NCBI GenBank assembly: GCA_938074205.1
Contig: CALJES010000013.1
Coordinates: 1 to 64,000, forward strand
Direction: 5' to 3'
Length of the DNA stretch: 64,000 nucleotides
Origin: an uncultured bacterium
GTDB lineage: Bacteria; Armatimonadota; UBA5829
This document shows positions 17,339-26,700 of the stretch, piece after piece. Position numbers and translations under genes: made by a program. Under the pieces are notes generated by a model. It ran no database searches and was not told where the DNA came from. It saw only the letters and a program-made list of their open reading frames with translations. Numbering within the stretch: the first letter of the stretch is position 1; the number at the start of each line of letters is the position of its first letter.

Positions 17339-17806
17339 GTGCTGGCCTTCAATGTGATAGGCCTGTGTATCCTGGTGGTTTGCTTTGCCCTTGATCGACG
17401 CAAGACGGTCCGCTCCGTGCGTCGGGGACTGATGATGTTTTGGAAGATCGTCCCGGAAATGTCAGTCGTGCTAATCCTGATCAGCATCGCCTTAGCAGTT
17501 CTGACGCCAGCGCAGCTCAGACAATGGCTATCCGTCGACACTCCCGCGCATTTCGCAACAGCGTTGGTTGTCGGTTCGATTGCTCTCATCCCAGGGTTCA
17601 TTGCTTTCCCTCTGGCAGGGGTTCTGCTGAGAAACGGCGCATCGGTATCGCTTGTAGCGGGCTTCGTCACGACGCTTCTGATGGTAGGAGTGGTCACGTT
17701 ACCGATGGAAGCCAGATACTTCGGTTGGCGAACGGCGCTTATTCGCAACGGCTTGTCGTTTATCGGAGCCGCGGCAATTGCGCTTGCGATGGGGAGGCTG
17801 CTGTGA
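17339..17806 (+). CDS. Half-size COG0701-like permease, subunit A
   Basis: The 155-residue membrane protein has four hydrophobic segments. GSIALIPGFIAFPLAGVLLRNGAS near residue 80 matches the core of the permease family that includes ArsP-like and Cu/Zn-type efflux permeases (PF03773 relatives), which normally have 300-350 residues with two such halves. Here the halves are separate genes. It begins at GTG two bases after DUF169, with AAGGAG upstream, and overlaps the second half by four bases (GTGA). The substrate is unknown. Confidence 0.78.
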   Translation: MLAFNVIGLCILVVCFALDRRKTVRSVRRGLMMFWKIVPEMSVVLILISIALAVLTPAQLRQWLSVDTPAHFATALVVGSIALIPGFIAFPLAGVLLRNGASVSLVAGFVTTLLMVGVVTLPMEARYFGWRTALIRNGLSFIGAAAIALAMGRLL

Positions 17807-18336
17807 AGACCAACCGCAGGAACGCGATCAACCTTGGGTTGACGGGTATTTTCTTGCTTTTCTGCGCGTGGAGTGTCTGGCTTGCCCACAACGACTTCGC
17901 ACGTAGAGCAGCAAGCGGGTATCTGGGTTTCCTAAAGGAAATGCTCTCCGTCATGCCTATGATGTTCGTACTCATAGGCATATTCGATGTGTGGGTACCG
18001 CAGGATGTTGTCGAGCGGCACGTTGGGGAGAAAGCGGGTCCGATTGCCGTGGTTTGGATGATCCTGCTAGCGATGCTTCAGATCGGGCCGCTGTACGGCG
18101 CATTTCCAGTGGCGGCCGCACTTTGGAAAAAGGGCTGTGCAGCCAGGTATGTGTTCATATATCTCGGCGCATTCTCGGTAATGAAGCTTCCGATGCTCAG
18201 CTTTGAGATAACATTTTTGGGTTGGAAATTCTCGCTCGTCAGACTTATGCTTACGCTGCCGGTGTTCATCGCTATTGGCTATGTAATGGGGCGCTCGCAG
18301 ACCTGCGCTAATATGAAAAACGCAACGATGGGGTGA
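17803..18336 (+). CDS. Half-size COG0701-like permease, subunit B
   Basis: The GTG start at 17803 overlaps the stop of the first half, with GGGGAGG upstream, and gives 177 residues with about five hydrophobic segments. QIGPLYGAFPVAAALWKKGCAA near residue 100 is the counterpart of the PGFIAFPLAG motif in subunit A, with a conserved proline and a KxG/C stretch. The pair probably forms one heteromeric channel or efflux unit. A cysteine lies in the pore-side motif (KKGCAARY) and another near the C-terminus (SQTCANMK). Confidence 0.78.
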   Translation: MKTNRRNAINLGLTGIFLLFCAWSVWLAHNDFARRAASGYLGFLKEMLSVMPMMFVLIGIFDVWVPQDVVERHVGEKAGPIAVVWMILLAMLQIGPLYGAFPVAAALWKKGCAARYVFIYLGAFSVMKLPMLSFEITFLGWKFSLVRLMLTLPVFIAIGYVMGRSQTCANMKNATMG

Positions 18337-18344
18337 GAGGACTG

Positions 18345-18620
18345 ATGGCAATAATGACTCGTTTGGCTGTGTTGGCCCTATCGGCAGTTCTTCTTTTCTG
18401 CCTTGGCTCCGCAAATGCCTCAGAGCAACCGAATGCCAAGTATGGGACTGATCCTTATAATGGCGCTGTTACTTGGCTACGTCGTGCCGGCTATGCAGTT
18501 CGAGTCCTACATCTAACCGTTCCTGATCATCATGCGTATTGCGCTGTCATTGATAGGCTTGTCGCTTGCTCTTTACCTTACCGGAACGCCGGTGGGAATG
18601 GACTATATGAACACCAGTAA
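18345..18620 (+). other. Ambiguous short ORF with signal-like start, 91 aa
   Basis: From the ATG at 18345 (GAGAGGA upstream) the first 30 residues form a convincing signal peptide or membrane anchor (RLAVLALSAVLLFCLG, then ANASEQ). After about residue 45 the reading becomes unlike a protein. In the frame one base over, hydrophobic segments appear instead (GLILIMALLLGYVVPAMQ near 18445, and another after 18532). Either this is a short secreted protein, or a small membrane gene has been broken by a frameshift and a stop. I cannot tell which. Confidence 0.3.
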
Positions 18621-18669
18621 TCGGTCTTCGAAGATATCGAAAATGCCTAGAACCGCTAGGAGGTATTAG
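18532..18669 (+). CDS. Possible 45-aa small membrane protein before the ferredoxin
   Basis: The ORF starts at ATG 18532, has one hydrophobic segment (MRIALSLIGLSLALYLTGTP), then a basic tail (SKMPRTARRY). The ferredoxin ribosome site AGGAGG lies within its last codons, and its stop is three bases before the ferredoxin start, as expected for a coupled upstream gene. It shares its frame with the hydrophobic stretch near 18445, but a TAA at 18514 separates them. Confidence 0.4.
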   Translation: MRIALSLIGLSLALYLTGTPVGMDYMNTSNRSSKISKMPRTARRY

Positions 18670-18672
18670 CAC

Positions 18673-18954
18673 GTGAAAGTCAGAAAATACATGGGAATAG
18701 ACAGGGAGAAGATAGCTTGGTATCCGACTATCGACCCCGAAGCTTGCACGGGCTGTGGGGCTTGCGCAGAGTTCTGCCCTAACGACGTTTTCGAGCTCGT
18801 TGATGGGGTAATGACGGTAGCAAACCCTCTTAACTGTGTGCCCGGGTGCGATAAGTGCGCGGGAGAGTGTCCGGCATCGGCGATAATGTTTCCATCCAGG
18901 GAAAACCTGCTGATGCAGATTGAGCAACTGCGCCAGTCCCAGGGAAATCGCTGA
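18673..18954 (+). CDS. 2[4Fe-4S] ferredoxin
   Basis: The 93-residue small iron-sulfur protein starts at GTG, nine bases after AGGAGG. It has two clusters of cysteines, CTGCGACAEFCP near residue 25 and CVPGCDKCAGECP near 56. The second has the CxxxCxxC spacing found in ferredoxins of some anaerobes. A short helical extension (ENLLMQIEQLRQSQGNR) ends the chain. It probably supplies or accepts low-potential electrons. Its place in the redox/permease operon suggests a role beside DUF169 or the thiol relay, but this is inference. Confidence 0.9.
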   Translation: MKVRKYMGIDREKIAWYPTIDPEACTGCGACAEFCPNDVFELVDGVMTVANPLNCVPGCDKCAGECPASAIMFPSRENLLMQIEQLRQSQGNR

Positions 18955-18971
18955 AAAAAGGAGGAGCAAGA

Positions 18972-19844
18972 ATGTTCAGCTCGGTATTACTGGCCACCGA
19001 CCTTTCGCCTGCTTCCGACGCCGTAGTGGATTACGTGAAGACGCTTCGTCCGATCGGCTGTCGCAAAATAGTGCTGACTTACGTGATATACGTAAAGCAC
19101 CTGGTTGGGCTAAGCGAGGCTTTGCTGGAAGAAGCAAAGCCCAAACTAGACGCCCAGAAGACGGCGCTCGAAAAACATGGATTCGAGGTGTCGGTAGAAA
19201 CCCCAGTTGGTATCCCCGGCGTCCAGATTACGCGTTTGGCGGTTGAAACCGGCTGTGAGGCAATAGTGATTGGCTCGCACGGACACACTCTTGCGCGCGA
19301 AATAGCGTTGGGCGGTGTTGCCACAGATGTGGTGCACCGGGCAGAAGTCCCTGTCCTGGTCGTAAGGCTCGATATCCTCGAGGAGGGGGAGCAGCGGTGT
19401 TGTCGAGTGAGCTCCACCGACATCCTCTCGCACGTGCTGCATGCGACAGACTTTTCAGACAATGCTGAACGCGCATTCCGGTATGTAGAGGAGTTTGCCA
19501 AAATTGGCTGCAAGAAGGTAACGCTAATGCACGTCCAGGATATCTCGCGCATTCGCCCTCATTTGGAGCACAAGCTGCAGGAGTTCAATGAAATAGACAG
19601 GGCACGACTTGAGCGCATGGCCTCCCGCCTTAGAGAAGTTGGAGTCGAAGAAATCGATCTGCAGATTCCATATGGCGCTCCAGCAAAGGAGATAGTTGAG
19701 TATGTACGAAAGACCTGTCCCTCGCTTGTTGTGATGGGCGTTCATGGGAGAGGGTTCATCGCCGACATCTTCGCCGGCAGCGTAGCACACAATGTGGTGC
19801 GCCTCTCCCACTCGCCGGTGCTATTGGTGCCGCCCGTTAGCTGA
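18972..19844 (+). CDS. Tandem universal stress protein (UspA-UspA)
   Basis: The 290-residue protein contains two Usp domains of about 140 residues each. Each begins with a strand leading to ATDLSPASDAV or ATDFSDNAERAF. The second domain has the full ATP-binding pattern G-x2-G-x9-G-S (MGVHGRGFIADIFAGSV). The first has GSHGHTLAREIALGG, with glycine where serine is usual, so only one site may bind nucleotide well. AAAAGGAGGAG precedes the ATG. It is the last gene of the redox operon and is followed by a strong inverted repeat. Confidence 0.92.
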   Translation: MFSSVLLATDLSPASDAVVDYVKTLRPIGCRKIVLTYVIYVKHLVGLSEALLEEAKPKLDAQKTALEKHGFEVSVETPVGIPGVQITRLAVETGCEAIVIGSHGHTLAREIALGGVATDVVHRAEVPVLVVRLDILEEGEQRCCRVSSTDILSHVLHATDFSDNAERAFRYVEEFAKIGCKKVTLMHVQDISRIRPHLEHKLQEFNEIDRARLERMASRLREVGVEEIDLQIPYGAPAKEIVEYVRKTCPSLVVMGVHGRGFIADIFAGSVAHNVVRLSHSPVLLVPPVS

Positions 19845-19848
19845 TCCT

Positions 19849-19879
19849 GGGAGGGCGCACGCTAAACCCGCCCTCCCAC
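19849..19879 (+). terminator. Strong inverted repeat ending the redox operon
   Basis: TGGGAGGGCG (19849-19858) pairs perfectly with CGCCCTCCCA (19870-19879) across an 11-base loop, starting four bases after the UspA stop. The 10-bp G/C-rich stem makes it a likely terminator or mRNA end, although no T run follows. The remaining 194 bases to the next gene hold only a TTGACA at 19915 with a poorly spaced -10. Confidence 0.6.
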
Positions 19880-20073
19880 ATCCTGCATGTCATTTGGCGC
19901 GCATTTGCCGACTTTGACAAAACCCAAATGCCGGTTATTATTGATGTTATTTAATCCAAGTCACCTGATGCCAACCTGACACAAAGCACCATTGTACGAG
20001 TTACACATCGAGAAAGCCCCCGTGTCAAAAGAAGCCGAACGACTAAAGCGACAACCCAACTTCCGCACAAAGC

Positions 20074-20364
20074 TCAGAGGGATCGTGAAGAGGATCGCTC
20101 TTGCGGGCTGATCTGGCGGGCGTTCTCCCTGACCACCCTTATCTGTTCCCTTTTCAAGTAAGCCGGCGGGGCAATCGAGCGGTCCCAGGGACTTATGATG
20201 TTGTTTGCGTCGATCTTTTCAGGACGCGTCGCGAGCCCTACCAGAATAAGAAGTATCCCACACACCGCCCCAACCGCAAGCCAAAAGCGCATCGGAGCTC
20301 GCCTGTCGAATATCTGCCTCAAAAGTGAGAAAAGTCTAGCTTCAAGGAGTCGCAAGGCATACAT
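20074..20364 (-). CDS. Small membrane protein, 96 aa
   Basis: No family is recognised. The chain has a basic N-terminus, one strong hydrophobic segment (MRFWLAVGAVCGILLILVGLA, about residues 25-45) and a hydrophilic C-terminal tail of about 50 residues. An internal ATG at 20292 would give a 72-residue protein starting right at the membrane segment. The ribosome site is not clear for either start. It stands alone on the minus strand between plus-strand genes. Confidence 0.5.
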   Translation of the reverse strand: MYALRLLEARLFSLLRQIFDRRAPMRFWLAVGAVCGILLILVGLATRPEKIDANNIISPWDRSIAPPAYLKREQIRVVRENARQISPQERSSSRSL

Positions 20365-20553
20365 AGTCCAGCCACCCCCGAAGAAGCTTTTCTCAATTCA
20401 TTGTAATTACCGAAGCCCATCATGCGTCTAAACATAGTGGGCGTTCGAGCTATCCGTCACTTTCTGGCGATTCCCCTACCGCTAAGCATGTAAAAATTCC
20501 CAGGCAAAAGGGAACAACAAATATAGTAGAGCGCTGCGGAGGACAAACAAGCT

Positions 20554-20925
20554 ATGACACTTACTCGCGAAAGCATGGTACTGATCGCCATCTGTGCTGC
20601 CGATCTTCTGTCCACATTGTTCCTTCTGCAGTCCCACGGCGCTCGCGAAGGCAACCCGCTTATGGCGTTTTATCTCAGATACGGCGTTGGCACGTTCGTT
20701 ATGATGAAATTGACCTTGATGATACTGCCGGTTTTCATAGCCGAGTGGTCCAAGCAGTATCGCCCCAGGTTCGTAAGGCTCATGCTGCGAACCGCCATAG
20801 TTACATACGTGGGCACGTACATGCTGTTGTTCCTAACGGTGAACCTGGGAGTAGGCACCGCAGCATCATCGTCCGGAAAACGCACTCTGCCAGCCGTTAC
20901 CACCGCATCAGCCAATTTGCCGTAG
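20554..20925 (+). CDS. DUF5658-like membrane protein
   Basis: The 123-residue protein has three hydrophobic segments. The pattern ADLLSTLFLLQSHGAREGNPLMAFYL, followed by a G..VMMK helix, matches the DUF5658 family of small bacterial membrane proteins of unknown function. A GGAGG site lies upstream of the ATG. A TATAGT at 20522-20527 could be a -10, but no -35 is obvious. The preceding gap (20365-20553) shows nothing else. Confidence 0.75.
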   Translation: MTLTRESMVLIAICAADLLSTLFLLQSHGAREGNPLMAFYLRYGVGTFVMMKLTLMILPVFIAEWSKQYRPRFVRLMLRTAIVTYVGTYMLLFLTVNLGVGTAASSSGKRTLPAVTTASANLP

Positions 20926-21103
20926 ATACAAGCTTCGTCCGACGATGCGCCGATAGCCACAAACCAGCGCCACCCACACAAAACCTACTCAAATAAATTA
21001 TCAATTTTCGCTGTGCACTGGTTACCAACGAGTGGTATTATCTGATAGAGGAACTCATTACCAGCAAGCACCGCAACGCCACAGTCACCGGAGGGGGAAA
21101 GAA

Positions 21104-22540
21104 ATGTTACTAGACGAACGCACACCCAGCATAGCTGTCTTCATCGATGCGGAGAACTTGCTTACTGAATTGTGGAAAACGGGAATCCGACTGCGGATGA
21201 AGCCGATCATCGACCGCATTCGCGAAGAGGGTCGGATAGCCTCAATCAGGGCGTACGGCGACTGGTCGCGGCAGCCACTTATCGGCTTCGTGCAAGAGTT
21301 TAGAACCAATGTAATTGAGATGGTAGAGCTTTCGACCTCTGCCGAAGGCAAAAACACCGCCGATATACAGCTTGCGCTCGACGCACTGGAGATGGCTATG
21401 CAGCCCGCGTCACCGAGTGTGTTCGTCATCGTCTCCGGCGACAGAGACTTCGTGCCGCTCGTTCAGAAGCTCAAACGCTACGGCAAGCTGGTGATGGGCG
21501 TTGGTCACTGCGAAACTAGCACCAGTAAGCTTCTTGCCGACGCGTGCGACGTGTTCATATTCGCAGATGAGATCTTGGAAAGGGCGTATGCCAACGATGG
21601 AATAGTGGTCGCTGCACCTACTGGACAAGCCATCCTCGCAGCTGATGCACTGAAAGTCTCTGGCGAAACGAAAATCAGCCGAAAGCTGAGAAAAGCCTTC
21701 ACGTTGCTGGCGAAGGCTATAGCTTCCTGCGGGCGAGACGGGCTTCCCGCATCCGATTCCTTGGTGCAGGTGCGCATGCGCCAACTGGATTCCACTTTCT
21801 ATCCTGGCAGATACGGCTTCGCCACGTTCCACGACTTCGCAGCTTCCGCTGAGGCAGCGGGCTATGCGAAAATCTTCCACAGAGGCGGCGTGGAGGGCTT
21901 GGTGTTCGACGCCACCTTCCAGGTGGACCCTGAACTGGTGCTGGAAGATCTTGTGGACTACGACTATTCAACCGTGGAAGCGGCCGTCGATTCATACAAG
22001 GACATCCTCAGAACCTACAAGAAACTCGAGCTTCTGCCTTGGGCGGATAGAAAAAGACTTGTAGCGCACGCATGGGAGTACCTAGCCGATTCCCCCAAGA
22101 CCTACGACGATCTTGTCGCTGAGCTCAGTCTGTACGCTGCGGCAAATATGAGTTGGGTAAACGATAAGGCCATAGAGCTGCTGGTGCGCACACTTTCAAT
22201 CGCCAGGTGCTTCGTTTCTGACGACGGCTGCCCGCACTTTTTCAACACCAAATGCCATGTCAAACCGGCGGTAACTTTGGACGAAGCTCTGCACCTTATG
22301 AACTTCACCTACCTAAACGGCATCAAGCTTGCGGTGCCCAATGTGGAATTCGTAGTGGATGCGGTTGCGATTTTGCTGTTCGACGAAGCCACCGAGGAAA
22401 CGCGCCAGGAAGCGCAGAAGCTGATAGCAGAGTTGGGGGTAAGTACTCAGCCGGAAGAAACAGCCCTGAGCATGGCGCTCAAAAAAGCAGGATTTGCGGA
22501 GGAGGAACAGGAAGAAACCTCCGCAGAAGCAGATGCTTAA
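21104..22540 (+). CDS. NYN-domain (LabA/DUF88-like) putative RNase
   Basis: The ATG at 21104 follows GGAGGGGG by five bases and gives 478 residues. Residues 8-165 form an NYN domain of the PIN-like nuclease fold: AVFIDAENLL supplies the first acidic residue, TADIQLALDA the second, and VIVSGDRDFVPLVQKLKRYGK the SGDxDF motif. ISRKLRKAFTLLAKAIAS to GYAKIFH (about 190-275) looks like a LOTUS/OST-HTH-type winged helix, which binds RNA in relatives. The remaining 200 residues are helical and unassigned. The protein is probably cytoplasmic and acts in RNA turnover. It appears to be monocistronic. Confidence 0.85.
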   Translation: MLLDERTPSIAVFIDAENLLTELWKTGIRLRMKPIIDRIREEGRIASIRAYGDWSRQPLIGFVQEFRTNVIEMVELSTSAEGKNTADIQLALDALEMAMQPASPSVFVIVSGDRDFVPLVQKLKRYGKLVMGVGHCETSTSKLLADACDVFIFADEILERAYANDGIVVAAPTGQAILAADALKVSGETKISRKLRKAFTLLAKAIASCGRDGLPASDSLVQVRMRQLDSTFYPGRYGFATFHDFAASAEAAGYAKIFHRGGVEGLVFDATFQVDPELVLEDLVDYDYSTVEAAVDSYKDILRTYKKLELLPWADRKRLVAHAWEYLADSPKTYDDLVAELSLYAAANMSWVNDKAIELLVRTLSIARCFVSDDGCPHFFNTKCHVKPAVTLDEALHLMNFTYLNGIKLAVPNVEFVVDAVAILLFDEATEETRQEAQKLIAELGVSTQPEETALSMALKKAGFAEEEQEETSAEADA

Positions 22541-22585
22541 TCCCCGAGCTCGCTCCTGCCAGGCAGTGGTTCTTGGCATTCTGAG

Positions 22586-22616
22586 TTGACACCCTCGCAT
22601 GGAAACGTGCTACCAT
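22586..22616 (+). promoter_or_regulatory. Possible promoter of the URO-D-like gene
   Basis: A perfect TTGACA (22586-22591) is followed after 19 bases by TACCAT (22611-22616), 24 bases before the start codon. The spacer is long and the -10 is imperfect. Confidence 0.4.
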
Positions 22617-22639
22617 TTTAGCAAGGTCGTATTGAGAAG

Positions 22640-23713
22640 ATGAAAAGTCATACCCTTTTGATACCCGGTCTGGAAAACGAAAAGCCCCAGCCGGATTTTT
22701 CGCGCCTTAGAGACGCAATACTGCGCACCGGCCGAGCCGACAGGCTGCCGTTCCTTGAACTATTTGCCGATGTCGAGATAGTGGAAGCTTGCCTGGGAAG
22801 ACCCTGGCTTACCGAAGAAGACAAGGTCGAGTTCTACTACCGTTTGGGCTACGACTCCGTGCCTGTGGGGATAGGTCCGGCTTTCGGTGCGCCGCGCAAA
22901 GCCGCGCCAAACACCGCTCTTCTAGCTAAGCGAGAACGAGCGTGGGTCTCCGAAGATGTTTGTCCTATCCGATCGAGAGAAGACTTTGAACGCCACCCAT
23001 GGCCAGATCCGGATGCCACGCCCGCAGAACAATTAGTCGACACAACGGCTAGTCTACTGCCGGAGGGAATGGCTATACTCGTGCAGTCGAGCGGGTTCCT
23101 CGAAAACGTTATGTGGCTGATGGGATATACGGCCTTCGCAGAAGCTCTATATGAGGATCCGCAACTAGTCGAGGACATGTTTGAGGCCGTCGGCTCGCGG
23201 ATAATCCGAGCTTACGAAAAGGTTATCGACCACCCCGCGGTAGGAGGTATCTTCTTCGGCGAAGATATGGGGTTTAAAACAGCCACCATGGTCTCGCCTG
23301 AGCACCTGCGCAAATACCACTTCCCATACCTCAAGCAGATTGCCGACCTGGCTCACAAACACGGTAAGTTCTTCATACTACACTCCTGCGGCAACCTATC
23401 TGAAGTGATGGACGACCTGATAGACTACGTCGGGATTGATGCGAAGCACTCTTTTGAAGACGTTATAATGCCGGTTACCGAATTCAAGCGCCTCTATGGG
23501 CATCGAATAGCCGTTGTCGGAGGCGTTGACGTGGATAAGCTCGCACGCATGGATACCGATGAGCTCCGCAAATACGTGCGAAGCATTATAGAAGAATGCG
23601 CCCCGGGCGGTGGTTACGCACTGGGCAGCGGCAACTCAGTCGCAAACTACGTCAAAGTCGAAAACTACCTCGCAATGCTCGAAGAAGGGTGGCGCTATCG
23701 CACTGCAAACTAG
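22640..23713 (+). CDS. Uroporphyrinogen decarboxylase-like methyltransferase
   Basis: The 357-residue protein is of the URO-D superfamily (TIM barrel). The motif FFILHSCGNLSEVMDDLID near residue 245, with His and Cys as putative zinc or cobamide-transfer ligands, resembles the corrinoid-dependent MtaA/CmuA-type methyltransferases more than true HemE. IGIDAKHSFED and GGVDVDKLA follow the family order. Such genes are much expanded in some environmental phyla and are often involved in demethylating plant-derived methoxy or methylamine compounds. A specific substrate cannot be inferred. A second member lies at 52863-53936. Confidence 0.85.
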   Translation: MKSHTLLIPGLENEKPQPDFSRLRDAILRTGRADRLPFLELFADVEIVEACLGRPWLTEEDKVEFYYRLGYDSVPVGIGPAFGAPRKAAPNTALLAKRERAWVSEDVCPIRSREDFERHPWPDPDATPAEQLVDTTASLLPEGMAILVQSSGFLENVMWLMGYTAFAEALYEDPQLVEDMFEAVGSRIIRAYEKVIDHPAVGGIFFGEDMGFKTATMVSPEHLRKYHFPYLKQIADLAHKHGKFFILHSCGNLSEVMDDLIDYVGIDAKHSFEDVIMPVTEFKRLYGHRIAVVGGVDVDKLARMDTDELRKYVRSIIEECAPGGGYALGSGNSVANYVKVENYLAMLEEGWRYRTAN

Positions 23714-23754
23714 CCCACGTGCAACAGCGCCCTCTGCCCGCTGCACATCTTGTC

Positions 23755-23781
23755 AGAAGCCGCCGGCTGGCGTCAGCTTCT
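23755..23781. terminator. Hairpin between convergent genes
   Basis: AGAAGC-CGCC pairs with GGCG-TCA-GCTTCT around GGCT, with a three-base bulge. It lies between the URO-D gene and the convergent outer-membrane protein gene and overlaps the stop codon of the latter. It could act in either direction. T-tracts are absent or short. Confidence 0.4.
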
Positions 23782-26700
23782 AGTTGAAAACCGTTCTGAA
23801 GTCTAGTTGCGCGGTGGTATTTCCTTCAAACGGGTTTATAGAGCTCTTCTCGACGACGGACTTCTTCTGCGCCGTCAGCGTTATGAAATGATCCGCCTTT
23901 ATCTTGTGATCGTATTTGATGCGGAAGACCCTATCTCGGTCGAGCGACCCGGCCTCAAAAAGCCGACACCAACCAGTGTAAAGCTCAATCTGAGCGGAGT
24001 TGTTGAGTGTGCCCGTTACTCCGAATCCGAATGTGCGGGCGCGCCTATTTGTGAGCTCGTTCGAATCGGAAGCAAAGTCCATAACGAAGTTCATTTTCGG
24101 CGTCAGGGAGCGTGTGAACTTTAGCACTGTGCCAGCAAGCGGCAACACGGCGCCGTTCTGAACGTCCTTGCCTACATATGAAGTGAGAGTGAGCAAGGCG
24201 CCCTCGGCAAGTTTCATATCCAGAGCTAGGTTGCGCTTTCGCGCTGGCGTCCCTGCAGGGGTGATCAGGTTCTGCCTGAAAAAGCTAAGGTGATACTTCT
24301 TGGCCGGGCTTGGATCCGATTGGTATTGAAGTATCCGCGAAGTGTAGTAAATGCCGTTTTTGGGATTAAGCTTGTCGCTGTTGTCGAATACAACCGTGCC
24401 TCCCAGGAACCCTGCATCGAGCTTGAGCCCGTTGTCGCAGGCAATCTGGTTGCCTTTTAGCTGGGTCTCGTTGATTCCTGAATCTACTTTGACATTCTCA
24501 AAACCGAGGAACCGCTTCGCAAGCAAACCCTTGAGCGCAAACTGATGATACTGCTGGCTGCCCTGCGGACCGCCGTCCCTGTTTGCCATGTTGAAGCTCA
24601 GCGACAGATCGGGACGTATGGCCCAGTCGATTCCAAGCTTAGTGTTCGACTCGGAGTTATCAGCCTCGCGGGCGGTTTTAATGTATCCGCCTGTCAGCTT
24701 GACGTTAGATGATAGGCTGGTCTTAAGCCCCATTCCCCAACTATCCTCGAAACGCCCGTTATCGCCGAAGTCCTTCCGGAGCGTGTCGAAGGTGTAGGAT
24801 ATGCGGGTATTTTGGTCTGATTCGAAGTGCGTTTGTGTGATTTCGGTTCGAACGAATCTGTTGTCGTCTGTTACCTGCTCATTTGTGTCGTACAAGCTCT
24901 GGAATAGTAGCCCGTTTAGCAGCGACAACTTATTGTCGAAAGTTATCCTGCGGTGCGAATATCCGGCGATAACGCCGCTTTCGGATACGTAAGAGTAATC
25001 GTCTGAGAAAGCTGTGACCTTAGGTCCCACTTGCGGCGTATACGTGACGGCGTATCTCCTTTGCGAGCGCGTTTGCCCTGCAGTTTGGTTGGTCGAATCA
25101 TACAAATACGTATCGAAAAGCAGCGCCTTGCTTGCTTGGAACTTTAGGGCATAGTCATAACGAGTGAAGCCTTTTTCTTTTGCCAGAGCAGCTCTGTCTG
25201 CATCCGACAAATCCGCAATCCTGGCAAACTCCGGATCTATACTCTGGAAATTGGCACGAAGGGACAGCCTGGAATTGGCAAACTGCAGGGAGTCCCTAAC
25301 CACACTTGCGCCCTGGTGATCGCTGACGTCCGCGTGCGAAATAGCTAGATCGCCAAAGGAAAGCTTAAACTTTCCACCGGCTTCGTGGCGCCTCATTCCG
25401 GATTCCTTCCCGTATCGCAGCCTCTCCACCGCCTGCATCTGACCGAAGCGGTCGAACCCATCATCGATGCTATGGGCAGCAAAGTAAAGGCTGTAGCCCT
25501 TGCCCTCGAAACTTACATCCTTTCGCACCAGCCCCCCGGCCTCAGAATTCACGCTCGATAGCCTCAGCCAAGCCTTCCCAGGGGCACCTGCCCATTCGAA
25601 ACCTAAATTGTGTCGGTCCAGACCCACTTCCTTCGCCACCTGAGCCTTGTCCTCAGCCGACACCTGCGAAAGTTGCGCATTCGGATCAAATTGGCGCCGA
25701 GCTATTAGTGCCATCCTGGCGCGCTCCTCATCCGACAACGCTGCCATTCTGTTGAAACCCGGGTCGGATTCTCGAGAGTCCGCATGCACTTTCAAGCTGC
25801 CCAGGTCTATATCCGCCGATTGATATGTCAGGCTGGCCGTTTCGCCCTCCAGTCGCACGAACTTGAGGCTGCTCCAAAGCTTCTCGTTCGCACCATTTGA
25901 TGAACCGCTTACAAAGCTCATATCATACTGAGTGCGTTTGAGGCCCACCTCTGCCGCCAACTGTCCCCAATCAGACTCGCGCAGGTCCTTAAACCGCGAA
26001 AACTGAGCCCCAACATCCCGCGTGAGCATGCTAAGCTTGAACGATCCGGTGTCCAAACCCCAGACAAGGCTCGAGATGCTGTCGGATTTGTCTGAGATTC
26101 TGCCCATCGAAAAGGACAAGCCCGAACTTGCGGCAAAGGGAATCTGCAGAGCCACACTTGAGCGCTGGATTCCTTTTTCTTTCTGCAGAATTGAGAGCAG
26201 GTCGTCTTTCACCGCATTGGCTTCGTGAAGCGCTTTAAAGCCTGCGAAGCCCTCCCCGACATCCTGGAACCCCAGCTTCAGCCTAACAGCCTTACCCAAG
26301 CTGAAATCAGCATCCTGGACGATGATGTGATCCTTCTCAACTTTCCCGTTTCCTTGCTGCTGAGGCTGCCCTGCGGGCTGCGAGCCGCGCAGCGATTTGC
26401 GCTCTGCCACTTGTGGAGCCGAGACATACAACAGCCCCGAAATCGTTGAGGAAGCGCCGATGTGCAGGGTCGAGTTCAGGCCATACGTCAGGATGTCGGG
26501 CGCACCGGGCGTGCCGGGGTCTGCAGTGCGATATGAGTAAACGAAATTGGTCTGTAAGCCAGGACCGAAACTGAGCGGCAGACCGCCTAGCCTTCCGACG
26601 CTTCTGTCGCCCTTGCCAGACTCGACATACCGGTAATCTACCCTCACCGACTCAATTTGCCTCACGGGCTCCGCAAAGAAAAGGCTTCCGGAAGCGTAGT

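Noticed and set aside
19915-19941. TTGACA followed by TATTAT after the redox operon
   Set aside because: The spacer is only 15 bases, and no plus-strand gene follows closely.
20022-20111. 29-codon basic ORF (MSKEAERLKRQPNF...)
   Set aside because: No ribosome site, and it overlaps the end of a minus-strand gene; kept only as a curiosity.
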